A model generated the notes under the pieces. It was given only the letters and a program-made list of their open reading frames with translations. It had not been told where the DNA came from and did no database searches. The position numbers were made by a program, and so were the translations under genes. 64,000 nucleotides of DNA from Monomorium pharaonis. Lineage: Eukaryota; Arthropoda; Insecta; Hymenoptera; Formicidae. Of the stretch, positions 50,595-63,337 are shown piece after piece; position 1 is the stretch's first letter; every line of letters starts with the position of its first letter. The stretch is taken from NCBI RefSeq assembly GCF_013373865.1, contig NC_050469.1, positions 30,695,046-30,759,045 on the forward strand, read 5' to 3'.

Positions 50595-50810
50595 TCATGA
50601 GCGGACGCGTTGCAGCGTTAAATTCATCTCCGAAGGGGGAACGTGGAACGAATGTGTGATCATTCGTTCGATATTCGTGTAGAAACAACGAAGCGGTGGA
50701 AGACAGTCAAATTGTTTGGCGGAAGTGCAGGTACATATGAATGATATTGGGGCAATGGCAGCAGCTGGGTGGCGCAGGGCGCACCTGTCGACCTGTACAA
50801 ACAGAAACAA
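50595..50810 (-). other. Short block with splice-like signals on both strands
   Basis: On the minus strand TTTCTGTTTGTACAG, a textbook acceptor, precedes a frame that stays open to TGA at 50595 and begins VDRCALRHP. On the plus strand the frame 50745-50813 reads GSSWVAQGAPVDLYKQKQQ with GC-rich third positions and meets a donor CAG|GTAACA, but it has no good acceptor upstream. Both cannot be exons of one gene. I recognise neither protein. Either strand could hold a small real exon, and chance is also possible. Confidence 0.15.
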
Positions 50811-52790
50811 CAGGTAACAGATAACCGTTCTTTCTCCTTTCCGCTGTTCTCACCGACCCCAATATGTTGCTTACCAATCGATACGCATTATCTATGTATT
50901 GTTCACTCTCTTTCTCCGTCAGGACCGATAATGTTTATTGAAAAAATCTGTTGCACTGTGTCGAAGATGCTTATTAACATCAATATTATTAAATTATTGA
51001 TTATCAATCTAATTTTTTATATTATTGTTCCATCTTCAGAACCGCGTTTCAAAACCGAAGAAATGTTCAGCACGCAGTTTGCTGTAAAGAAAAATGTATA
51101 TAAATTCGCACAAAAATATTTTATCTAACCAAGATCCAACTCTGATTGAATAAGATTAGGCTTCACTTCTATTTAGTTGTGTATTTATATACTGATCGAT
51201 TTACACTTATTATTATTCATAGAAAAAAGCTTATAACAAATAATCAGATTTAAAAAAATGGTTTTCAAAAATTTTCAAAAGGCAATTAATCAGCCTAAAG
51301 AGAATACAGAAAAAAAAACAAGAGTCAAATCTTTTAGAATAGAAATGATAAAATTTAATAAACGTAAGCTAAAAAAAAATTCGCCGTCATCAATTGCTCC
51401 AATATAAAAAATTCTTTCGCAATAAAAGTAGCACGTGATGAAAACCAAAGGGACATCTAGGACCAAGCAATCAGACGCAAACCGTCTTCGCTCGCTCAGG
51501 GGTGCCTCTTTTAGAGGCGTACAAACGGGTGGTACTGTTAGAATCGCCATAAGTCACAATTAGGTCACGGGTGGGCAGAGGGCGAGCCAGTGTGTCTCTC
51601 TAAAGGTGTAGGTGTAGGTGGTCCGCGCTACGAAAATCAGGCATCTCGAATGATGTTGAAAACACGCTGCCACACTACGTTCGTGGCAAAGGGAACGGCT
51701 CCATGGTGGGTGCCAAACGAGTGAATCTGGCTGGTCTATACTGATTTAACGCCGGTCTAATTCGAGCGCCCGCAACGTCCTACGGGCTATGCCCGTCTAT
51801 AACGCATAAATAATTACCACTTAGCCCCTTTGTCGTTACGTTCGTTACCACGTTCGTCCCGACGCCCCCTCTGGCCCGGGTTGTTTCCTTTGTCCGCGCA
51901 AATCGTTTACGACCGTAAGATTTATCGTCGTGAAATACCGTGTCTGTCGCACGATCACCGTGCCGGAATCATCATTAAAGATCGATAATTCATGCGTATT
52001 ATGATGCGCCCGGCCCGACTGATAAACAACGGTTTTACAGCGCGGCGACTCAGTGATGCGTTTTAGTGTCGCGGACTAAAATAGTTGCGCCGATCTTAGC
52101 ACCGAATGAGCACGTTTTCCAATAAACGTAAAACAACTTTACGCTGTCTCTTGGCCGCACGCGGAACGTCGATTCGCGTTGTCTGGCTACTTGTTGAAGA
52201 CGTATATATTGTTCAATGCTGTTTTAGATATCGCGGACTGAAGCCTTTGTTGCACGTTACTCTAATGAACTCAAAAAAACAAGCATTCTGCTTATTTTGA
52301 AATTTTGTAATTTTATAACCGCAAAATGTATAAAATAGAGTATAGTGCGGTTACTGATATTGTATGGATAAAAATTCTAAACAACTTACAATTTCAAAGT
52401 CTAAAGAATTGTACCAGAAAATTTACATTATATAGCATTAAATTCATAATATTTCCAAAATAAAAAAAAGTAAAAATAAAAATAAAATCGCAAATACTAG
52501 TCTCGCGTGATAAATAATGCACTAAAAAACAAGAAAGAAGCACTAATTTATAATTTTATACATTTATTTTAATTGTTTTTTCTGCATATTTAAAATTAGT
52601 TATTTATTTTTTTTTACAGAAAAGAATATAAAATATGTTACAAAATATTTCATTTTTACATCAAAATGTTAATGATATCGTGTGACTTTTCGTTCCTCGT
52701 GAATACTGAATATTACTGAGTTTTTTAAGTGATAAAAAATGATTACAGATAATTAAAAGATTATATTATCTTAAATATGCTTGCAGTTAC
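50811..52790. other. AT-rich, then GC-rich, then AT-rich flank of the satellite
   Basis: No supportable gene. 50940-51400 and 52270-52790 are AT-rich; 51420-52270 is balanced and CpG-containing. The satellite starts abruptly at 52791 with no target-site duplication that I can see. Confidence 0.4.
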
Positions 52791-55700
52791 AATCGATCAG
52801 TCGATTGTACGTTACGAAAAGATATTTCCAGCCAAATTTTATGGAAATTGTATTTTGCGTGTAGGCGTGAGGCGCATAAAAAGATAAAAGTTAATTAAAT
52901 AAATGTTTATAACAATTAGGAAAATGCACGTCCTCTCGCGAATAATCGATCAGTTGATTGTACGTTACGAAAAGATATTTCCAGCCAAATTTGGAGGAAA
53001 TTGTATTTTGCGTGTAGGCGTGAGGCGCATGAAAAGATAAAAGTTAATTAAATAAATGTTTATAACAATTAAAAAAATGCACGTCCTCTCGCGAATGATC
53101 GATCGGTCGATTGTACGTTACAAAAAGATATTTCCAGCTAAATTTGGAGGAAATCGTATTTTTCGTGTAGGCGTGAGGCACATGAAAAAATGAAAGTTAA
53201 TTAAATAAATATTTATAACAATTAGGAAAATGCACGTTTTCTCGTGAATGATCGATCAGTCGATTGTACGTTACGAAAAGATATTTCCAGCCAAATTTGA
53301 TGGAAATTGTATTTTGCGTGTAGGCGTGAGCCACATGAAAAGATAAAAGTTAATTAAATAAATGTTTATAACAATTAGGAAAATGCACGTTCTCTCGCGA
53401 ATGATCGATCGGTCGATTATACGTTACGAAAAGATATTTCCAGCCAAATTTGGAGGAAATCGTATTTTGCGTGTAAACGTGAGGCACATGAAAAAATAAA
53501 AGTTAATTAAATAAATATTTATAACAATTAGGAAAATGCACGTTTTCTCGCGAATGATCGATCGGTCGATTATACGTTACGAAAAGATATTTCCAGCCAA
53601 ATTTGGAGGAAATCGTATTTTGCGTGTAGGCGTGAGGCGCATGAAAAGATAAAAGTTAATTAAATAAATGTTTATAACAATTAGGAAAATGCACGTTCTC
53701 TCGCGAATGATCGATCGATCGATTATACGTTACGAAAAGATATTTCCAGCCAAATTTGGAGGAAATCGTATTTTGCGTGTAGGCGTGAAGCGCATGAAAA
53801 GATAAAAGTTAATTAAATAAATGTTTATAACAATTAGAAAAATGCACGTTTTCTCGCGAATGATCGATCGATCGATTATACGTTACGAAAAGATATTTCC
53901 AGCCAAATTTGGAGGAAATCGTATTTTGCGTGTAGGCGTGAGGCGCATGAAAAGATAAAAGTTAATTAAATAAATATTTATAACAATTAGGAAAATGCAC
54001 GTCCTCTCGCGAATAATCGATCAGTCGATTGTACGTTACAAAAAGATATTTCCATCCAAATTTGATGAAAATTGTATTTTGCGTGTAGGCGTGAGGCGCA
54101 TGAAAAGATAAAAGTTAATTAAATAAATGTTTATAACAATTAGGAAAATGCACGTTCTCTCGCGAATGATCGATCGGTCGATTATACGTTACGAAAAGAT
54201 ATTTCCAGCCAAATTTGGAGGAAATCGTATTTTGCGTGTAAACGTGAGGCACATGAAAAGATAAAAGTTAATTAAATAAATATTTATAACAATTAGGAAA
54301 ATGCACGTTTTCTCGCGAATGATCGATCGGTCGATTATACGTTACGAAAAGATATTTCCAGCCAAATTTGGAGGAAATCGTATTTTGCGTGTAGGCGTGA
54401 GGCGCATGAAAAGATAAAAGTTAATTAAATAAATGTTTATAACAATTAGAAAAATGCACGTTTTCTCGCGAATGATCGATCGATCGATTATACGTTACGA
54501 AAAGATATTTCCAGCCAAATTTGGAGGAAATCGTATTTTGCGTGTAGGCGTGAGGCGCATGAAAAGATAAAAGTTAATTAAATAAATATTTATAACAATT
54601 AGGAAAATGCACGTCCTCTCGCGAATAATCGATCAGTCGATTGTACGTTACAAAAAGATATTTCCATCCAAATTTGATGAAAATTGTATTTTGCGTGTAG
54701 GCGTGAGGCGCATGAAAAGATAAAAGTTAATTAAATAAATGTTTATAACAATTAGGAAAATGCACGTTCTCTCGCGAATGATCGATCGGTCGATTATACG
54801 TTACGAAAAGATATTTCCAGCCAAATTTGGAGGAAATCGTATTTTGCGTGTAAACGTGAGGCACATGAAAAGATAAAAGTTAATTAAATAAATATTTATA
54901 ACAATTAGGAAAATGCACGTTTTCTCGCGAATGATCGATCGGTCGATTATACGTTACGAAAAGATATTTCCAGCCAAATTTGGAGGAAATCGTATTTTGC
55001 GTGTAGGCGTGAGGCGCATGAAAAGATAAAAGTTAATTAAATAATGTTTATAACAATTAGGAAAATGCACGTTCTCTCGCGAATGATCGATCGGTCGATT
55101 ATACGTTACGAAAAGATATTTCCAGCCAAATTTGGAGGAAATCGTATTTTGCGTGTAGGCGTGAAGCGCATGAAAAGATAAAAGTTAATTAAATAAATGT
55201 TTATAACAATTAGAAAAATGCACGTTTTCTCGCGAATGATCGATCGGTCGATTGTACGTTACAAAAAGATATTTCCAGCCAAATTTGGAGGAAATCGTAT
55301 TTTGCGTGTAAACGTGAGGCACATGAAAAGATAAAAGTTAATTAAATAAATATTTATAACAATTAGGAAAATGCACGTCCTCTCGCGAATGATCGATCGG
55401 TCGATTATACGTTACAAAAAGATATTTCCCGCAAAATTTGGAAGAAATCGTATTTTGCGTGTAGGCGTGAGGCGCATGAAAAGATAAAAGTTAATTAAAT
55501 AAATATTTATAACAATTAGGAAAATGCACGTTTTTTCGTGAATGATCGATCAGTCGATTGTACGTTACGAAAAGATATTTCCAGCCAAATTTGGAGGAAA
55601 TCGTATTTTGCGTGTAGGCGTGAAGCGCATGAAAAGATAAAAGTTAATTAAATAAATGTTTATAACAATTAGAAAAATGCACGTTTTCTCGCGAATGATC

Positions 55701-56583
55701 GATCGGTCGATTGTACGTTACAAAAAGATATTTCCAGCCAAATTTGGAGGAAATCGTATTTTGCGTGTAAACGTGAGGCACATGAAAAGATAAAAGTTAA
55801 TTAAATAAATATTTATAACAATTAGGAAAATGCACGTTCTCTCGCGAATGATCGATCGGTCGATTATACGTTACAAAAAGATATTTCCCGCAAAATTTGG
55901 AAGAAATCGTATTTTGCGTGTAGGCGTGAGGCGCATGAAAATATAAAAGTTAATTAAATAAATATTTATAACAATTAGGAAAATGCACGTTTTTTCGTGA
56001 ATGATCGATCAGTCGATTGTACGTTACGAAAAGATATTTCCAGCCAAATTTGATGGAAATTGTATTTTGCGTGTAGGCGTGAGGCGCATGAAAAGATAAA
56101 AGTTAATTAAATAAATGTTTATAACAATTAGGAAAATGCACGTTCTCTCGCGAATGATCGATCGATCGATTATACGTTACGAAAAGATATTTCCAGCCAA
56201 ATTTGGAGGAAATCGTATTTTGCGTGTAGGCGTGAGGCGCATGAAAAGATAAAAGTTAATTAAATAAATATTTATAACAATTAGAAAAATGCACGTCCTC
56301 TCGCGAATGATCGATCAGTCGATTGGGCGTTATGACAAGATATTTTCAGCCAAATTTGGTGGAAATCGTATGTTGCGTTTAAACATAAAGCGCAGAAAAC
56401 GATAGAAATTAATTAAAAAATTATTTATAACAATTAGGAAAATAAACGTCCTCTCGCAAAATATTTCCAGCCAAATTTAGTGGAAATCGTATGTTGCGTT
56501 TAGGCGTGAGGCGCAACAAACAATAGAAATTAATTTAAAAATTATTTATAACAATTAGGAAAATGCACGTCCTCCCGCAAATG
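52791..56583. repeat. 153-bp satellite array, about 25 units with higher-order structure
   Basis: The marker word GTGTAGGCGTGAG recurs every 153 bases from 52859 on; one unit near 55042 is a base shorter. About 24 full units and a 25th with a 32-base deletion fill 3.8 kb. Each unit contains a palindromic core (GATCGATCG or a variant), then ACGTTACGAAAAGATATTTC, GGCGTGAGGCGCATG and an AT-rich tail, TTAATTAAATAAATG. Units fall into variant types: GGTCGATTATACG against AGTCGATTGTACG, and TAGGCGTG against TAAACGTG. These recur in a pattern, giving periods of four units (612 bp; for example the CCATCCAAATTTGATG variant near 54050 and 54662) and three units (459 bp; the TTTCCCGCAAAATTTGG variant near 55427 and 55886). 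The first and last units are the most diverged. I see no coding capacity and recognise no named family. Confidence 0.97.
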
Positions 56584-59200
56584 AAACGCATGCAATTCTT
56601 TTGATAATGGAAAAGTAGAAACTTATTGCACAGAAGCTGCGAAGATGATAATATAACAGAAAGTGAAATAGAGATGCAACATTTAACAATACTTAGAATA
56701 ACTTTGCAACAATGATCTCGAGTATGCAGCTTTGTGATACATACATCACGTTTATAATAACAGTTATTTTATTATAAGAAATTATTGTAATTTACAACCG
56801 TTTAATAGTGTATACGAATTTCATATTAAGTTAATAAATCCAAAAGTTAATATTCCTTAAAACTGAGATATAAAATGTTACGATATTTAAAGAATAATTG
56901 TTTTTTAGTTCATTAATAAAATATTCTTAACGTTAATGAACCTTTTCCTTTAACACAAGGCAGTTTCGTGAATCGAAATGTTACGTTAAATTCAAACGGC
57001 ATATCCGTTAGTGCATCGGAGATGTCGTTAAAAACCGTTTTTGAGATCATTCGCAAAGGCCGAACCAACAAATGCAGGCGATGCGCGCGCACAGCGCAGT
57101 AAATAAAAGCAACGATTAAAAAGAAGAAAAAATTCCGACGATCTCGCGTACCGCGCGCCGGGAATAATCGCGCCGGCGAAAAATCGAAGTGGACCTTAAG
57201 ATAGAGCGCCTTTCCGTTATCTTTACGGCCCCGGCGATCTCGGTCTGGCTGGCGTATGACCGCGTGGAGATCGCGGGATCGTGTATTTGCGCGTGCACAC
57301 GTAAGTTTAGAACGCTAGGGAACGACGACCTTAGGCCGTCTCCCCCGAAGAGCACCAGTCACCGCGCGTCCTCGCGGACCTCTTTCCCTCCCGTAAAGTT
57401 TTACGACGTTGAGTTATAATTATTTTATTATCGCCGATCGTAAACGATCAAACAGTGAAGGCAATAATATGCAGTAAATACCTTTAATGGACAGCCCAAG
57501 TGGTCCGGGTGAACGTGTTAAGACGCGGCCGCCATTAAACAGCGGGGCGCCGCGCGTACCCGAATCGATCAATAGATTTATCTGGTTTCGTCTTAATTTA
57601 TATCGCGTGGAAACATAAAAAGGCGCGCCGTGAAGATGGCGTGTCCACGGGAGACACGGCGTGTCCCTCTCGAAGCACAGCATCGGTTTTCCGAGCTATC
57701 AAATCTCATTTCTTTCTTTTGCATCCCCACACGGTACAAATCTTTAATTTTATTCCTCCGCCGGTACTTTTTTATGACGCATTTTTACGCGATTCGAATC
57801 CACGCGTGTAAGTCAACGTCCACATTCACGTGTGCTGTTGCTGCTGCTGCTGCAAGGAGAGACAACCTTTCAAGGTGTCCGAGAGCAATTATATCTCTAC
57901 GACGAGACACTTCGCAGACCTGAGATCGATCTACTTGTTGATGCAATCCTTATCGAGGGTCGTTAAATATCAATTTAACGTGCTGTGCGTAATTAACCCT
58001 CGAGACCGGCACACCGAAGATTGAATTCGTAATCAGTATACTCTATGGACCAAATTATCACGCGCTTCGCGTGTATATACGATGTGCGACTTCAATATCG
58101 AAATTACATCCTCACCCCGGTGGGATAATTGCCTCTATTTCATATATAATCCGCACAATTCAGCGAAAGAAAGAGAGAGAAAGATTACAATTCTATTACA
58201 AAAGCGGATTCGCAATCTACCGAAGAAATTACCAATCATTAAAAGAATCTGTACAATTCGACCGTAGAAATGTGTAGTCATAAAACCTAATTACCATACA
58301 CTACGAACCACACGTCCACGATAAAGTAGTTAGCGCAATTTATTTCTGTTTGGCATAAATAGCTACGAAGAGAAAGAAGTATGTTACCGCGGTATAACAC
58401 AAGGTACAGCGCAAATTTAGTCCGAGAATAATATAAATACAATGGAAAATAATTGCAAAAGTATGTATTCCAGAATACATCGCGGTCATTAGGAGGTATT
58501 AGCCGGTAATATCCCTTTCTCTGACCTATTTTTCCTTATTTGTGTTACTTATTTGTTCTTGTTACACGGGGATTACGATGTCCCTGCAAAGAATAAGGCG
58601 TACTTCCACTTCGAGAACCCCTGCCGCAGTATTCACAATCACGGATTTGATTTGGCGTCGGTAATATAATGTCTCTAACGAGAGTGTGGTGTAAGGACAA
58701 GGGTGGTACGGGAAGGAAAGAGGGTGAAAGGAGCGAAAAGAGGATACCGCGTAATGCCATAATGCCAAACCAACACAGTCTCGCTCGTCAGTATCTTTGA
58801 TTAGAGACTCTATCCTTCTGATTTGCTTCTAATAAACCCATAAAACCGCCGGGAGATCAGACTCCGCGCGGCGCAACGGCCACACGATAATTCAAAGATT
58901 CATCGAAGGGAGAGGAAGGAGGAGGAGGAGGGGGTCGCCATACTTATCGATATGTTCAAACGAGATAGCTTATGGAGACGAAGAATAAGACGCTCGTAAA
59001 TTGGCTGCGGGGAATTCTCATTCAACCGTATATCCCGAGAATAATATTTATATATCCATGTATTATTAATTTTCTTTTTTGCATATAATCACAACTCGTT
59101 ATCTTTCTTGCTACTGTACGCAACGTGAATAACACGCGGTCACAGATACACAATTTCAATAAAACCTGTGGAATTGCATGTCTACACTAAGAAAAGTGTC
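56584..59200. other. AT-rich flank then GC-balanced DNA
   Basis: No supportable gene. 56600-57000 is AT-rich, 57000-58020 is GC-rich with CpG, and the rest is mixed. Short frames at 57116-57923 overlap on both strands without domains. Confidence 0.4.
57839..57853. repeat. TGC trinucleotide repeat
   Basis: Five TGC units. Confidence 0.85.
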
Positions 59201-60200
59201 TTGATCAAATCAAAGAAACATATTTAGTACAGTTAATTTTTGTAAGATTAAACATTTTCTTTATCATGACCACATTTGATATAATGTAACAAGAATGTTT
59301 AAAAGACTTAATTATAACGATTTTCTAGTTACAGTAATACACGACATCACAGACGGATGCAACAAAATCTTATTTTTCGTAATTAAAAAGACCACAGATA
59401 TAAAAGACATAGCATTATGAGATTTTTTCTGCGCGATATTGTAATAAAGTGATTTTTCTTTCTTTTATGCGGGACTCAGATTTAGAGTAAGTATTTAAAG
59501 TAAGTAAAAAATATATTATACATTATATATTATATAAATATATAGTACAGTTTATTTCTGTATAAAAATTAATTTATATGATAACTTGAGAATTCTTCCA
59601 AGATGTCTGTATTAAAATGTATTATTATAATATTATCTAAAATATTATTAAAAATACTAAAACTCTCTTATATATCCTTTTCAGTACAATTATATGTTAG
59701 TTAATCGCTACTATATACGCAGCTATCACACCCCAAGAAGATTCCCAAAAAGTATTCTTGAACATTCTATATAGTTCCTCACATGCAAATATTTTTAAAT
59801 GATTATTCTAGTATTGTTACAAGAATATGAATCTTCTCTCTGTAACTTAACTTTGAATATTTATAATCAAATATTATCTATAGAATATTCTCCAAAGTTG
59901 ACATTTTAGATATTCAAGAGCCTTGCATAGTAAAATATCCAAAAAATAATTATTATCGCGTCAATCTTTAAAAACATAAGAATATTCCCGGAATATCTGT
60001 TTTCTTAAAAAAAGCATCTATGAATATTCAATCTTCCTAGTTAAAGATCTGAAGATATTCCATGTAGTAATATGGCTGGGAAGAGGGGAGGATATTGATT
60101 CTAAATAAATTAATATTAGTTAATAATTAAGAAATTCTGATTTAGGAAAGAATTAATCATTTGCCGAATCGTTTATTTTCCAACAGACGTTCGGAATTCT
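59201..60200. other. AT-rich block with repeated GAATATTC words
   Basis: No gene seen. GAATATTC occurs exactly at 59883-59890, 59980-59987 and 60022-60029, with near matches (GTATTCTTGAACATTC near 59753, GATATTCAAG, GGAATATC, AGATATTCC) between 59750 and 60065. The word is self-complementary and resembles paired heat-shock-element units, but it may simply reflect an old repeat of unknown family. Confidence 0.4.
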
Positions 60201-61608
60201 AAATAATGCAACCAGATTCTTTTTTCAGTGTTGTGAAGCAGCAATATGTCGTTAATGAAAAGGTCCAGCTGCTCGATTGAAACTTTAGTTGTAGATACAG
60301 ATACATTTTGATATATTTCTCAGTAAGATACTATACGTTCATAGATTCACCGAGAATGTACGCTGTGGAAGTTTATTCGACATGCCTGACAAACATGTCG
60401 GCACGCCAGGTTGGCATTGCAAGTTTTCTGTTCCAGAGTTGCGAAGGCAGCGCGGAATCGCCAAATCGGCTAATATACCAAAGTTTTCGCATCATCCGCC
60501 TAGCTATCTTCCATCTCTTCAGCTCTTTCCATGCTTATTAACTCTCACCGGTGATTTCTGCAGCCAGCGGGAGGCATTCCCGGTGTATGTAACGCTGCCT
60601 TCGAGCCGTCAACCCACTCTTACTTAGTTTACATCCTTCAAAGATATTTGTCCGCGTCCCAAGGATTTGGAACCGGAAAAACAAGTCGTATGTTAAATTC
60701 ATATCTGATATCCGTCGCCGATAATGATTTCACATAAAAACTGTTCTGCATCTCAAGTAATTTCCACGGACGTTAGAAATATTTCAATATATACGAACGA
60801 ATTTCCGCGCGAAAAGTGATAACTTGTCAGCTATTTGTTTTTGTAGAAAGTTCAAATAGAGCACACAGAAAACCCTTTTCGTCGAGGCAGTTATTAAGCC
60901 GTCGCGTAATTAGAGGTCATTGCACTGTAACATACGATATCAGTCAATCAGGCGGCTTCCTCCCTAAAAACTTTCAGCTAATTCCTGCATTTTCTCGCCT
61001 TTAAAGCTCGCGAATCCCACACGGCTTTAAGCGGACGAGGAAGCGCGAGAGGCGAGAGAGAAAAGGGATATGAAGGAATCTTCGAGCCAGGACTTTTCTT
61101 TTGCCGCTCTTACGTTCTACAACACGATTACACGAATACGAGGAATTAACGAACGCACGGTACTCTCACTCTTGTTGGTATAGTCATGGCCCACGCGTCA
61201 TCATAATTACAACGTGCACGCACGCGTATCCCGTACTGCGTGAACAGCGTGCTAAATGCGCCTGTACTTCCTTCAAGAATCACGTTCATCCGGTGCGATT
61301 TGAGAGAGTCTGATGGTGTTCCGACATATATAGTTAATTAATACACTTAAGTAATTTACTATGGAATTAATACTATTTATTATGATGACTTATGATACTA
61401 TAATAAAATAATTGTAATTACAAATATGATAGATATACGTCAAAGTTGCGTATTAGAGATCGTATATATATATATATATTTTTTTTTTTGTATCAAAAAA
61501 TAATAAAACTCTTCATATAATTATTTAGTTTCATATATTTCATGATTTTTATTATTTTTATTAATAATTTTGTAAATAAAAAAAAGTAATAAGCAGAATT
61601 AAAATTTA
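60201..61608. other. Mixed DNA
   Basis: No supportable gene. 60300-61310 is balanced, and 61320-61608 is AT-rich. Confidence 0.4.
61463..61489. repeat. TA microsatellite with T tract
   Basis: About eight TA units followed by T11. Confidence 0.85.
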
Positions 61609-61749
61609 TCCTTATAGTCTACAATAAAGGATTTAAGCTTTAAGTCATAAGAAATTGACCAATCACAGTAGTTTTTTATAAGAATACTTAATTGTGATTG
61701 GTCAATTTCTTACGGTTTAAAGCTTAAATCGTCATTGTAGACAAGGACT
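61609..61749. mobile_element. Fold-back MITE, about 141 bp
   Basis: Left arm (61609-61669) and right arm (61691-61749) are near reverse complements around a loop of about 21 bases. Both arms contain TCTACAAT, then GATTTAAGCTTTAA (left), and AAGAAATTGACCAATCACA. The outermost bases match less well (TCCTTATAGTC against GTCCTTGTC), so the exact ends and target-site duplication are unclear. There is no coding capacity. Superfamily is not assigned. Confidence 0.7.
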
Positions 61750-63337
61750 TAGTGTACGCTTATTCCTTATTTTATAAATGTAAAATTTATCGAAATAATT
61801 TTAAAATAAAAATATCATCTCCGAAAATATTTAAAGTAGATATCTTACTTATAAAAGATTAGTTATAATGTATATAATCATGATGCATAATAATTAAGTG
61901 ATATTGTTTGACGTAAAACTTTTAGTCGACGGTTGCTTATTGTTACGTTAGAACGCCGCGGATTGATGACAGAACTGAAATGGAATTCTCGATATCGCAC
62001 TTGTTACAACTTGCGGTGCACAGATCGGTACAACTTATCGGAACGACGTTATGATGTCATGATGACATCATCCACCGACAGATCTGCTGCCGCTGCTTCG
62101 AGCAGAACCGGCCGACGCTCCAGACAGGATATTGTCGCGGCACTCATTCACTAATTGATCCATCGTGGTGTTTTATTTAACACTAACGGCGCGCGGTTCT
62201 CAATCTGCAATCTAAAGTGTCATTGACTTTACGTCGCAATTTCACGATAGATATATTAAATCTAAGGATTTCGAACTCTTTAAGCGTTCAAATTAGAAAA
62301 CGATCATATAATATTGAACGTAATTGACAGCCTAATTTTATAAGGATAGGAATTAATTTAGAATTAATTTAGCGCATTTTGTGTTCATAAATATTTTAGA
62401 CTAGATGCATTTAGAAGACATATTTATATGATGTATCATCTAAAATTAATATAATTTCTAATTAAGATTTATACATCTTTTACCTATCCTAAGAGAGATT
62501 TCACAAATACTTTTTATTTCATAACTGAAATTATTTTTCAAGCGATTAATAAAGTTTTGTTAAGGACGCCTCTTTCTTTCTGCAATAAATACGCGCGTTC
62601 AAATTGATTAAATTCTCAGCGAATATTTTTCAAGAGGTACACGTAGGGAGATGAGAACCGTTTCTTGAGGCAATGATATTAATTCATAGAGTTCATAATC
62701 TATTAGTTATGTTAGCGGGCGAGTCGTTAACGAGTGTAATGGCAGCACACGCTATCTACGTGTCATTTAACTCCGACACCCTCACACCATCGATGATCTC
62801 ATGTCGCGGCCGACTTGACTTGACTTAATTGTTTGTTATCATTACTGAACGCGTGCTATTGAAATTAATGTTAATCCGTCTCGGTTAACATGTGCGCTCT
62901 CATAAAACCTGTTTCCGGTGCATGAAACGAGCACGCTTGATAGAATTAAGCTACTTGTGCCCCGCCTAAGTGACTCTCCGCAATGAACAGGCAGTTTTTC
63001 ATAAAGAGGGATGATTCCTAGAATACTTAATTTCTTTACAAGATATCATTTCCGGTATTAGCAATGCCGTTCTCGTCCAGGTTCGTTACATTAATAATTA
63101 TTGGCGTTCAATGACGGTCAGGCGCTGCATGCATTATATTTATGATGCAGTAAGATTAAAAGCTGATACACAGTAATAATAGTTATATACGTAATATGTA
63201 GAGTAGCTCTATTAAATCGTAAAACGCTACCTGCGTTTTTTTAGTATATAAAAAGAATTCGGTAATAATAATCAAACATATTGGTGAAATAATTTCAGTT
63301 AAACTGTATATTAAATTGATTGATACAACTAAATTTT
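61750..63337. other. Mixed AT-rich and balanced DNA
   Basis: No supportable gene. 61750-61930, 62220-62640 and 63180-63337 are AT-rich; 62640-63000 is balanced. Short chance frames only. Confidence 0.4.

Noticed and set aside
51290..51550. 86-codon minus-strand frame
   Set aside because: Its second half is Phe/Leu/Ile from AT-rich sequence; no domain or splice support.
52791..56583. CRISPR array or gene-family reading of the 153-bp periodicity
   Set aside because: Units are contiguous with no repeat/spacer pattern, have no open frame, and the DNA is eukaryotic; a satellite explains it.
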